Made by a program: the position numbers and the translations under genes. A DNA stretch of 64,000 nucleotides, from NCBI GenBank assembly GCA_961205875.1, contig OY540817.1, positions 17,457,001 to 17,521,000 on the forward strand. The letters run 5' to 3'. The notes under the pieces were generated by a model that was given only the letters and a program-made list of their open reading frames with translations, was not told the DNA's origin and ran no database searches. This stretch comes from Sialis fuliginosa. Lineage: Eukaryota; Arthropoda; Insecta; Megaloptera; Sialidae. Positions 23,361 through 33,659 of this stretch are shown in pieces. Numbering within the stretch: the stretch's first letter is position 1; each line of letters begins with the position of its first letter.

Positions 23361-25267
23361 AATGTTTATATTTTCAAATTCTAATTTAATCTACAACAAT
23401 CAAAAATTCTAACATATTTAAAATTCAAACCAATCCCGCCAGAAATTACCGCCACCTGTCGTCGATGCGCTGAACCCGTTCCCCTGTAATGATGGCGTCC
23501 GCGCGAATGTCAAAAGTGCGACAGAGACACGTATGTTCGATGTGTGTGGATTTTTACATAACCACGCCCGGAGCTTTTATTATTATTATCACACTTTTTA
23601 ATGGTGACGTCTGTAATAAGGTGGTGTCGACCAAGAAAGTTGTCAGAATGAATTACAACAATCATTTTTCGAATTGAATTTCCTTTACTTTAAATAATTC
23701 TTGAAATGTGCTTGGATATTTAATTACAAGCAAAGGGGGAAGACTGAACAGCTGCCCTAAGTCCTCCATACCTAGGAATCCAAAAAAATGACGATTTTTG
23801 ACGAAAAAAAAAATTGTTTCAAATGTTTTTCTTTATGAATTAATGTTTTAATGTATATTTTCATTTATTGGCTTTACTGTACTAGTATCGCCTATAGTCG
23901 AAATTCGACCAATATTTTACCTACCTTAACGGCAACATACACACATGATTTTTTTGTGCACATCTATGGCACAGTACCTTACCTAACCTGCTTTTACAAC
24001 AAAAATTTCCAAATAAAAATACTACATGCAATACGCATTATCTACGTTTGACAGAAACCCAAAACTATTTATTTTTGCCGCTTGGTGGCGCTAAGAATAT
24101 TGCTATGTTGTTGAACGATGTGAGGGGAAATAAACAAACAGCGAGAGGGGAAATCATGTGTGTGTGTTATCTTTATTTTACCTGCCTTAACGGCAACATA
24201 TAAACATGATTTTTTATGTGCACATCTTTGGCACAGTATCTTTCGAATGATATAAGTTTCATTCACCTCCTTTTATAATAATTAAAAAACGTACGACAAT
24301 ATACATATGTATAGATTGTTAGAACTGACTGAGTGAATTGATATACAGACCTTTAAAAACTAACTAACTAAAACTATGATTAGATATAAACAACTATTAT
24401 GTATTTAAAATTATTTTATTTTAGTCTATTCAAAATAAAAAAATTTAAGTAGTTTTTTTGTGGTGCGGGTCCAAACGCTGCAGTCTAAGTAGCCTGCGCG
24501 TAAATACGGTCCTGCTTCCACAGTCATACCGGCATGCTCTATTATAATAAATTAAATACACATAAAATACAAAAAAAATCAGCAGTATTTTATTGACCAA
24601 CATTCTTCTTTGAAACAAACGGTGCGACCACATTTACATATCGCGCGCCCTCACCGGAAGTACAGCAGCGCCGCATGACGAGAGGGGCGAGAACTATTCA
24701 CCACCGGTACGCTCGACCAATCACAGAAGTCTATTCAAATCTTTCTGTACCAACGAGCACCAATAAGGAAACTATATGAACCTATAGTAGGGAAAAAAAA
24801 CTATTTTATTTTTATTTTAGAATGCAAAATATATAATACAAGAAATATATGTATCAGTATGAGGTAGTTATAATAATTATTTTTGGCGAATTGAAAGAAA
24901 TAACATTTTATTTCTATAATTGTTCTTACGGATATCTAAATATATATTAATTTATTTAAAAAATACTTACCTTGGCATTCAATTAACTAGTCATTTTAAC
25001 TTTTGTTTAAATCTATATATAATATAAAGAAATACATATAGATACATATTTGTATATAAAAAAAATGTCACATTTGAATAATTATTTTTCATGCAATACA
25101 CTTTTAAACCATACAAAGCTTTAGTATTAAAAAAAAATAAGCAAAATTTCCCTCCTTTATGATGCATATGTATTATTCAACAGTCTCATATGCATATATG
25201 CACTTTTTAAAATTAACATACATATACGCAGTACATATAGAATACATTTCATATGTACTATGGGCTT
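23361..25267. other. Intergenic DNA with a direct duplication and two GC-richer patches
   Basis: About 65 bp is present twice: near 23915-23980 and 24176-24241 (shared words TTAACGGCAACATA, CATGATTTTTT, GTGCACATCT, GGCACAGTA). GC-richer patches at 23450-23570 and 24640-24730 (the latter with GACCAATCACAG) carry no recognised gene. Confidence 0.4.
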
Positions 25268-25468
25268 CAGAAGTCGTCTGTCACCCTAAAGATCAGAATC
25301 GCTTACAGCAGATTCCAAAATATTAAGACAAACATCATCAGTTATCTTTTTCTAGGGTGGAGCTTATATAGTTACATCATTTTAAATAAAAACACAAATA
25401 TACGTACATTTTATTAAATTAATTTTATATCAAGTTTAACATATTTAAATACTAAAAAATAATAATTT
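25268..25468 (-). mobile_element. Dispersed inverted-repeat family B, copy 3 (truncated)
   Basis: Begins CAGAAGTCGTCTGTCACC and is collinear with the reverse complement of 15060-15180. The other end of the element is missing. Confidence 0.65.
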
Positions 25469-25570
25469 TGCTCAGGTACCTTATAAAATGCATATTAGAA
25501 AATGAAAATTACATTTTTTTTATTAGTACCTACACTAAATGTGATTTTGTTTTTTTGTTTTGATAACTAT

Positions 25571-25733
25571 TAGCCGATTATCATCAAATCACGCTGTAAG
25601 ACAGTTAAATGTATAGATATAGATTAATATTCAGAAATGGTAGTAATGCAAATATCAACACATATCTAATTCAGTACATTTAATTAAAAATTTGTCATTA
25701 CTGGGGTCCATGCCAAGACTAGTGCCACTACCT
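25571..25733 (-). mobile_element. MITE family A, copy 4 (truncated)
   Basis: Only the part with ATCATCAAATCACGCTGTAA through the terminal GTGCCACTACCT (next to TA) is left. It equals about the last 165 bp of copy 3. Confidence 0.7.
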
Positions 25734-26155
25734 TACTCAAAAATGTAATCTCCCTCCACACAATCGACAGTTTAGGAAATTATATAACACGGACGAAACC
25801 ACGGGTAAAGTACTATTATTGTAATATACATATTTTCTCTAAATAATAAATAAATACGTGCATACATAAAAGTACCTATAAAATAAAAATGCAGTACAAG
25901 ACGAGGGTAGAATGTGACAAATGTTATGAATACTTGAAAGGGGCCCCTCCTTCCCGTAAACGCACTCGATATACCCAAACACTCATGTCCGAATGTGACA
26001 GATATATGTACATTGTATATACTGTAATGTCACATGTGATGTTACAATAAAAATGTTGATATGGATGCATTTTATGTGAGAAAAATATTTTGCCAACAAA
26101 TATGCTACAAATAACATCTCTATTTATTAAATATTATAATGCAAAAATATGTATA
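25734..26155. other. Intergenic DNA, nothing recognised
   Basis: No gene or repeat boundary; a short hydrophobic minus-strand frame is not convincing. Confidence 0.35.
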
Positions 26156-26727
26156 CAGTGGAATTTCGTTAGTATGTTTTTGAAGAGGCTGAGCAGGGCT
26201 GTAACTAGAGGCTTTGGGACCTCGTGGCAGCATGTGATCGAAGGGCTCCTTATAAAAAAAAATTGAATAATTTTCATGTATATGACTATTTTCGAAAAAA
26301 AAATATAAAGGCTTTCAAATTTTAATTATTAATATTTTTTGTAAACAATTAAAATATATATTTTTTAAAACAAACAATAATTTCTCATATCGAACTGCAT
26401 AAATCTTAATTCATAGTGGAGTCATATTAACAAAAAAATTTGTACCTAGTTGAAAAAACGACCATGTTTTTTGTGTACGTTTTTTTTAAATATCTTCAAT
26501 TCTATTGGCCGGATTGCAAAAATGAGTTTAACTCAAAACTTTTTTTAATCCAAAAATACCGTCTTTGTTCGGGGCCCCACTATGCTCGGTGGCCCCGGGG
26601 CACCACCCCGGTAGTAGTTACGGGCCTGTGACTGAGGGGGAAACACGTAGGTACTAACGAAATATTTTAACAAGGAATCTTGAATGCTGGGACCTAGAAA
26701 TAAAAACGTACTAAAGAGGTTCCACTG
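26156..26727. mobile_element. Tigger/pogo-like MITE interrupted by a hAT-like MITE
   Basis: The outer ends CAGTGGAATTTCGTTAGTA and the complement of CAGTGGAACCTCTTTAGTA are inverted partners, with TA on both sides (26154-26155, 26728-26729). The hAT-like element 26194-26628 sits inside. Without it the host element is only about 135 bp. Confidence 0.75.
26194..26628. mobile_element. hAT-like MITE nested in the Tigger-like element
   Basis: Ends CAGGGCTGTAACTA and the complement of CAGGCCCGTAACTA. The flanking 8-mers AGGCTGAG and TGACTGAG agree at 6 of 8. GGGGCCCC-like blocks near the right end resemble the element at 37338-37541, so the two are probably one family. Confidence 0.75.
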
Positions 26728-26729
26728 TA

Positions 26730-27333
26730 TCTAAAAATGTGTTTTTGGTTTTTACATATAAAAAAAATAACACAGTACTTCCTCGTGCTAAATTATAAAA
26801 TAAAATACCTTAACCTTTTCATTTTTATATAGAATTTTATTATAAATTTAGTTCACTATTACGATTCGATCTGCGAAAATTTCCTAAAATCGACATATTC
26901 TACTATACTATAGGTATTGTATACCAAGAAACTCAAATACGAAATTTTGAAAATGTTCATTGTAACATGCGACGAAAAATTGGGAGAAAAATAAATAAAT
27001 TTAATCAGCAACTCAATTTAAATAAATAAAAACATGCAACTTATAAATCATAGCAAAATTAACATAAAAATGCATAAATATTTAAATAAATAATTCCGAA
27101 AATTATCGTACAACAAAACAATAAATTAGGTTTATAAGATAACACCTTGTTTTGTAACAATTCCACAGCACATTTTCGTAGAATCCCAGTTTTGATTTAT
27201 GTTTATTATTTTACCATCAAAATAATCCCGTTGCTTAAATAGAATTATTTACACGCAAATAAAAATAACACAAGTCTATAGAAACGTACATATGTAAATA
27301 TCATAAATGACGTAGACAACATGTTTACTGATG
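26730..27333. other. AT-rich upstream region of the first chitin-binding gene
   Basis: Contains CAGTACTTCCTCGTGCTAAAT at 26773, matching one end of family C (compare 61937). The rest is AT-rich without recognised motifs. Confidence 0.4.
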
Positions 27334-27371
27334 TATATAAGAATAAAAAAATTAACAAATTACTTTCAGTC
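27334..27371 (+). promoter_or_regulatory. Core promoter: TATA box and arthropod initiator
   Basis: TATATAAG at 27334-27341 lies about 32 bp upstream of TCAGTC at 27366-27371, which fits the arthropod initiator. The predicted start (A at 27368) leaves a 5' UTR of about 22 bp before the ATG at 27390. Confidence 0.65.
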
Positions 27372-27389
27372 AGAACTCTGAACAACATA

Positions 27390-28296
27390 ATGGCAGTAAA
27401 AATTATCCTATCAATTTTTTTGGTACGTACCAAAATTTTATTTTTTTCTCATCCTATAATCTAATATATATTTTTTTTAGTTTTCCCTCATATCGAGAGA
27501 ATGCCACTCATCCACAGATGTGAACGCGATAATCCAAAGGGCCCAAGCTAACGACGAAGGATGCCAAAGCGAGACAAGTGTCGGATGCATGGATTGCCGT
27601 ACTCTCCAACTTTGCTTCAAGAATCAAACAACATCCGAAATGCAAAAAGTGACAATACGATGTGAAAATAAAGACAGATCCACGCCATACTGCAGTAAAG
27701 GAAAATGCACCAGCGACTCTAGCGTATGTGATTACAACCCCAAAGAAGCATTGTACTGCGTTGAAGAAGGAATCCAAATGGATCCCTTGAACTGCAGATC
27801 TTTCTACACTTGCTTCGATAACGGAGATGGTACTTTCTCAGGACAGGTATACAACTGTCCTAAAGATGAGTACTATAACCATGCCGAACAGTACTGTGAA
27901 GGTAGCCAAGAGTGCATTGAGTATACTGAAAAAAGCCTGTGCATGAATATGTCTGGACAGTTAGTTTCGTACACGACAAATCATTGCTATTATGGAAGGT
28001 GTCCTCCTAAACCAATTAATCCATACATTAATTTATTACCGAACTTTTATAAATGCCCGAAGGATTATGAGTTCGATATGGCGGAGGGTGATTGTTCGCC
28101 AGCCTGTAAGTCGAGAGGACAGAAGATTCACAATTATATGGATTCTACAAAGTATTATGATTGTGTTTTAACACCGGAAGGATTGGTACCGCAACCGAGA
28201 GTATGTGGAGGTGCGTTCCAGTTTGATGATGAAACAGGGCGTTGTGTTATGCTCAATAAACCTACCACTACTACCTCTGGTTACCCGACAAAATAA
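27390..28296 (+). CDS. Secreted peritrophin-like chitin-binding protein 1
   Basis: Two exons, 27390-27422 and 27481-28296, with a 58-bp GT-AG intron (phase 0), encode 282 residues. The start is MAVKIILSIFLFSL, a clear signal peptide split by the intron. A first cysteine module has Cys at 39, 47, 50, 56, 72, 82 and 87 with the signature CMDCRTLQLC. A standard six-cysteine peritrophin-A (CBM14/ChtBD2) domain follows at 104, 116, 122, 137, 150 and 156 with aromatic FYTC. A third Cys-rich part lies near 195-275 (KYYDC). The short tail is Thr-rich. Such domains bind chitin in the peritrophic matrix or cuticle. Paralogues follow at 30229 (+) and 33660 (-). The family is sure; tissue and partner are not known from sequence. 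Confidence 0.93.
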
Positions 28297-28297
28297 A
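28292..28297 (+). terminator. AATAAA overlapping the stop codon
   Basis: AATAAA begins two bases before the TAA stop of the first chitin-binding gene. If used, the 3' UTR would be only a few tens of bases. No other perfect AATAAA occurs in the next 100 bp. Confidence 0.4.
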
Positions 28298-28899
28298 GTA
28301 AATTAATATTATTTAACTGTAAAATTAACTTTGGAGAAAATTGTATGCATAAATGTTTTTCAATATAAAATGTAATTGATACACTTATATTTTTTATTGT
28401 AAATTTTCCATAATTTGTCGAATATAAAAACTGTTTTATTTTGCTATGTATAAAAATATTATGTATTAAAAAAATATACAAATATGTATACCTACTGTTT
28501 TTTTTATTAATTAAATATAGTTGTCATTAAATAATGTAACCATGAATATTTATTTTTTAACATTTTTATTAGCAGATATACTCTTCAGTAAGGATTATTA
28601 TAAACCTATTTATAATTATAATGAATAATTCAATAATAAATTAATAGAACAATACTTCAAAAAGCAATTTATTATTTTTCTATATATTGGTTTCCTAAAA
28701 TAATATTTTTTCTAGATTTAAATAATAATTAACAATTTAAAATAGAAAAAAATAATTATAGTTATTAAAAAAAAATTATATACGTATTATATTAGAATAT
28801 AAGAACTCAAATTTGTTAATATACTGGCAGAACAAATACATTTTTTAAATTTCGATTGGTAACACATGAACATTTAAAGTAGGGTACGATAAATCTATA
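28298..28899. other. AT-rich intergenic DNA
   Basis: No gene, RNA or repeat copy recognised between the first chitin-binding gene and the small repeat at 28900. Confidence 0.4.
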
Positions 28900-29078
28900 C
28901 AGGGTGTTCGCCAGAATCGAGTGATCATTGCTAACTTTGTTATTATTGGAGCTAGAAGATTGGTTTAATGGGTAAAGTATATTTCCTGAATTAATAATGG
29001 CGGTCTCAAAAAAAACAATTGAATGTCGAATTTCAGAGATATATTGAAAAATTAACGTTTTTTAAATGGAATCCCCTG
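28900..29078 (+). mobile_element. Short MITE with CAGGG ends
   Basis: Begins CAGGGTGTTCGCCAG and ends CCCCTG, with TA on both sides. Such CAGGGTG ends next to TA are common among small insect elements. Internal words match 5470-5655. Confidence 0.5.
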
Positions 29079-30177
29079 TATATTATTATTAGATTTTATA
29101 GCTAATATACGATTTTATAGCTTATAAAAGTGTTATGCATGTACGGTGGTAAAAATGTTATAAAATTAGATATAACAAGTAATAAATTAATCGAAAATAT
29201 CAAAAAATAATGTGCTATGCAAATTTAATTAAATCAAACAAATGATTAAGATTAAAATAATGGCAAAAATAATTTCAGGTATTTTTGACACTTTTTCGAA
29301 TATTTTTAACGTTTTTGAATTTCATTGATGAAGAAAAATATTATTATCATAATTAATTATAATTTTTTATCAATAATACTAAAAAAACGTTAAAAATCAA
29401 CCCGATTAGGGGTGAACATTTCTTCCAGATAAAATGATATTAGGTTTATAAAAAATATAAATGTTTATAATAATTAAACATATCTTAGAAAGGAACTATT
29501 ATAGAAAGCTCTTACGCGATAGAAATCTTCAAATTGTATTTTTTATAATTTTTATAAGACAACTGTAAAAACGAATTTGATTTAATAAAAAATATATTAT
29601 TACTAATAATTTATTATTAATGAAATGAAACTAATCCAAATCGACCAGCTATGGTTACTAAAAGAATGGTCGCTTATATGAAAGAAGTAATTTTATGGAA
29701 AATTATATTAAAAATAAAAAAACATTAATGGTTCCATAGTTCCATTATAGAGAAGTTTAATTTAATTAATATTTTTCTATAAGCTTTCGTGGTCGTTACC
29801 TGACTACTGTCCTTAATTTTCGAATAAATGTTCATTTAAAAATATACATTACATAATTATCACCTGATACATATATCTACTATAAATTAATTTGAAAAAC
29901 TTAATATTTTTTTAAAATAAATAATAACAAAGTTTAACTAATAATTCATTTTGTTTTATTTAAATTTTCCCTAGAATTTCAATTAGATAATAAATTTAGA
30001 TAAATAAAAAACATTTCCAAGAAAAAGTAAATCAAAAAATTTATATGATCAGTATTAAAAGATTTCTTTGCAAAACAAACATTGCAATTGTTATCAGCAA
30101 TAAATTATATGACGATATAAATTCAAAACAGTCTCATATTTTTACTTATTTATACAGAGATTTGAAGACAAAGCATT
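29079..30177. other. AT-rich intergenic DNA upstream of the second chitin-binding gene
   Basis: No gene or repeat copy recognised; many AATTAAT-type words. Confidence 0.4.
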
Positions 30178-30212
30178 TATATAAAAAGTAGTAACAGAAA
30201 TATTTTTCCAGT
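30178..30212 (+). promoter_or_regulatory. Core promoter of the second chitin-binding gene
   Basis: TATATAAAAA at 30178-30187 is followed about 30 bp downstream by TCCAGTG (about 30207-30213), a weak initiator match. The ATG is at 30229, so the 5' UTR would be about 20 bp, as for the first gene. Confidence 0.5.
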
Positions 30213-30228
30213 GTATAAAATTCCAATC

Positions 30229-31737
30229 ATGAAGTACCTCATTTTTTTAATTTTTCTCGTCGTGATTGCGGTATGTTATCTTTTATTTATTTATTTATTA
30301 ATTATTTAAGACCAAGTCAAATCAATAGTACATAGATCTATCTTTGAAACAACATCCAATTTTATAAGTTCATTGGTGCCTTATTTTATTTGGTACCTAT
30401 AAAATTGTTTTTTTTTTTTTTTAATTTTTTTTTCGTAACTTACTTCATGAAATTTTTTACTTATTTTTTAATATCAATTATTGATTTTGTTCTAGTTGAA
30501 GAAATAAATTTAAATTTGACATTAAAAAATTCTCGCTGAAAGCTATATTAAAAATATTATATATGCAATGAGTATTGAAAAATTACTTAACTTTATTTGT
30601 TGTAATAATTTATTTTTGCTAAAAACATTTCTATAATATATCTTTTTTTATGCATTTTTTATTTATTATTTCTCGTATCAAATTTGGGTTAATATTACGT
30701 ATTTTAAGTGTTTCAGGCAAAATTAAATATAATTTGCGATTTCTTTCCAAATTCACTACTAAAATCTCTTATAATAACCATTTATGAAATAATTATATTT
30801 CCAGCATGCAGATGACTCTTCTTTTAGCGAAGAAGAAGAAATCTACCCTACCAGAGTCCCATTTCATCCGATCCCAGTATTTTATTTTCCCAATATATAT
30901 TTTTTTCCATTACAGCACGCAGACGATTCCTCTGAAGAACAATCAGACGAAGACTCCTCTGAAGAACAAAGAAGCCGTCGAATGATGGTCAGGGGAACCC
31001 CCGTATCCATAGAAGGCACCAGTAGTAGTAACAACATTGGCTGCAGCGAGTTCGATCACGACGACATGTGCGCCGACTGTCAAACCCTCCGAGTATGCTA
31101 CCGCGAAAGCACATCTCTCGAATTCACCCCCGTGAAACACACTTGCAAACATCTGAATCCGTACAAACCTTACTGCGAAAACAACAAATGCATCGCGTCT
31201 TCAGAAGTATGCGAAAACACCCCGAAAGAAGTAATGTGCTATGGAGATGGATATCTCCCTGATCCTACAGATTGCACCAGATACATGCACTGCATTAACA
31301 AGGTAGGAACCATGATGCAGTGTCCTGTAGGATATACATATGACCACAGGAGGTACGGTGATGGATCGTGCACGTTAGGAAACACTTGTTTTGAGTTCAG
31401 TGAGAATCATCTGTGTTTTGGAAAAATGTTTGAGACAGCCACTTATCCTCCAGATCTATCAATCTATGCCCTTTGCTTACCGAAATATTTTGGAGGTCCA
31501 GATGTAGACAAATGTCGCGATGGGTATAAATTTGATGAGGACTCAAATACATGTGTTCCTTGGTGCCAGTATGAACAACAAAAAATCAGAGCCTATGAAC
31601 ATTGTACTAAATATTATGTATGCTATAAGGATGGAGGTGTCTTCAAGACCAGAATAGCGTTCTGCCCGGCAGGTTCCAATGCAATTCAACGTGGAGATAA
31701 TGCGTATTGTTGGAATTATTATAATTGTGAATATTAA
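30229..31737 (+). CDS. Secreted peritrophin-like chitin-binding protein 2
   Basis: Exon 1 (30229-30270) encodes the signal peptide MKYLIFLIFLVVIA. Exon 2 most likely starts at 30916 and ends with TAA at 31737, giving 287 residues. An alternative in-frame acceptor at 30805 would add 37 residues, but the added part reads through a pyrimidine tract and is probably intron. The mature N-terminus is an acidic Asp/Glu/Ser stretch (HADDSSEEQSDEDSSEEQ). Then comes the shared seven-cysteine module (57, 66, 69, 75, 91, 101, 106; CADCQTLRVC), a standard peritrophin-A domain (Cys 122, 134, 140, 150, 166, 172), and a C-terminal Cys-rich part with KYYVC. It lacks the mucin tail of its close paralogue at 33660-35686. 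Chitin binding in an extracellular matrix is inferred from the family. Confidence 0.93.
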
Positions 31738-31779
31738 AATGTATCATTAATTTAAAAATATGATTGTGTAAAATTCACT

Positions 31780-31785
31780 AATAAA
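31780..31785 (+). terminator. AATAAA poly(A) signal of the second chitin-binding gene
   Basis: Canonical AATAAA 43 bp after the stop codon. Confidence 0.6.
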
Positions 31786-32148
31786 GATTTAAATACGGAT
31801 TTGTAAAAATATGAGTACATATTTATTGGACAATAAGCACGTACATTTATGATTTCATGTATCCTTTTTAATTATACAGGTGCTACTATAAAAAATTGTA
31901 TAGATAATGTAATAATAATAAAATATTCAAAACTTATTTGACTTGAATGCATATTTTTTATTTTATTTTTAATATAGAGGTAACCTAATTGTTTGAATAA
32001 TATTTCGTTTATTTGATAATTTTCTTTTAATTTTTTGTTTATCTTTAATCGAGGTAGCAATCACTTGGCAGATGTTTTTTTAACATACTTATATGTTCAG
32101 AAAACTTTCTTTATTAGGGAAGAGTGGGGTAATTACGAACACCTAAGG
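31786..32148. other. AT-rich intergenic DNA
   Basis: No gene is supported here; a 62-codon minus frame is low-complexity. Confidence 0.35.
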
Positions 32149-32522
32149 CAGCGTTTCTCAACCTTTTAGTATTTGCGACCCAATTTTCAATCACAATTCT
32201 CATCCCCCCCTACTCCACTCATACAATAATTTTATTAAACCTTCTATCGAAAAACTTTGCTCTGCAAGACAGGCCCAAGGGAGTCACTAATAATTATTAA
32301 TCTTGTTTTTAATTTAATATTGGTTAGTTAATTATTAAAATACATAGTGCAGTACTGATACAATCTTATTTATAAGTGTATTATATTAGTGTAAAAGTGA
32401 ACGTATATTTTAATTTTTTTTATGTCAGATTGTATTTTATTGATTTTCTTTCAGTAAATTAAATAAATTTTTTAATAATATTTTTTCACGATATGTCGCG
32501 CTCCACAGGTTGAGAATCGCTG
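32149..32522. mobile_element. hAT-like MITE with perfect 8-bp target duplication
   Basis: Ends CAGCGTTTCTCAACCTT and the complement of CAGCGATTCTCAACCT, the classical hAT (Charlie-like) end. ACCTAAGG occurs exactly on both sides (32141-32148 and 32523-32530). The interior is AT-rich with no transposase. Confidence 0.9.
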
Positions 32523-32530
32523 ACCTAAGG

Positions 32531-33580
32531 GAAAAATCAAGTAAATTAAAACCTGAGTACGAAGACACCAATAAATGTATTGCATATTATTATTATATAA
32601 TCTATTAGTTATGTCAATTATAATAAAATATAATATCAAAATTGGTTATATTTTTCAAATATACGAATAAGTATCGCTACTATAACACTAACATTGTAGG
32701 TAGTATTAGAAAAAATTAGAAATACATACTTTTTCCATGTCTGTAAAAGTATTTTTTATTAAATACATAAATTGTAGGAAGTAGTACGTAAAATATTTTA
32801 CATTATTGACTATGAGCACAAAACGGATTCTAATATTTGCATAGTAGATTACATATAGAGAAGCTTTTATATATGATAAAACTCACGACCCCCTCCGCTC
32901 ACTTCGCCCGAACAAAATGGCAATCACTGGAAGAACGGTTCCCGCCGAGATATAAGATTTGAAAGACTAATCGTTTGGAAATTGCTTATTCCTCTCACAT
33001 ATTCATGGGAGGGTTTTTTTTATATAGAGGGTGACGAGGAAGATATTGCGTGGCCAAATTATTTCGAATCTTTTTTTATTTGTTCATAATATGCTGAATA
33101 ATATGTAAGTATTCGGTATATGAGAGTTTTGATTGCCAAAATTTTTTAATTAATTTGTTTTTATTTGTTAAATTAGATATTTTTAAAAATCTATGCTAAT
33201 AATATTTTTTTGAAAATTGTTTTAGAATGATTTTTTAGTGAATTAGTGAATTTTAAAATAATTTGCCACTCTAAATAAATTTTATTATTATTGAGCCACA
33301 CTAATCCTGGAGTTATTTTAGTGTGTAGTTGTAGTGAGTTTCTGCAGTTCCAAAAATAAAAATTGCAGTTGTAAAACCTAATTTTAGTTGAAAAATTGCA
33401 AGTAGAAAGAAAAATATAAAAAAAGTGTAAGTGTATATATATCTTTTTTTTATATTTGCAGTTGAAAAATTTTCTTAAAATAACCCCTGCACTAATCAAC
33501 TGTCAAAAAACATTTTTCATCAATAAAACAATTAACCCAATGTAATTTGAAACAACAACAAAACGATATTAATATAACAT
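32531..33580. other. Intergenic DNA between convergent chitin-binding genes 2 and 3
   Basis: No gene is supported. A GC-richer patch at 32885-32960 and a weak inverted repeat (about 33296-33318 against 33474-33500, GTTATTTTA / TAAAATAAC) are the only structure noticed. Confidence 0.35.
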
Positions 33581-33586
33581 TTTATT
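33581..33586 (-). terminator. AATAAA poly(A) signal of the third chitin-binding gene
   Basis: TTTATT on + (AATAAA on -) lies about 75 bp beyond the stop codon at 33660-33662. Confidence 0.55.
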
Positions 33587-33659
33587 TTACAAAATACACA
33601 ATTTTACATATTTGAAAACATCATTACAGACATATTTCCAAACTAGATTAAAAATTTAC

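Noticed and set aside
27508..27777. 89-codon open frame on the minus strand
   Set aside because: Antisense shadow of exon 2 of chitin-binding gene 1.
30943..31152. 69-codon minus frame and the +2 frame at 31068-31262
   Set aside because: Both overlap the chitin-binding gene 2 coding exon in other frames; the real frame has the signal peptide exon and conserved cysteines.
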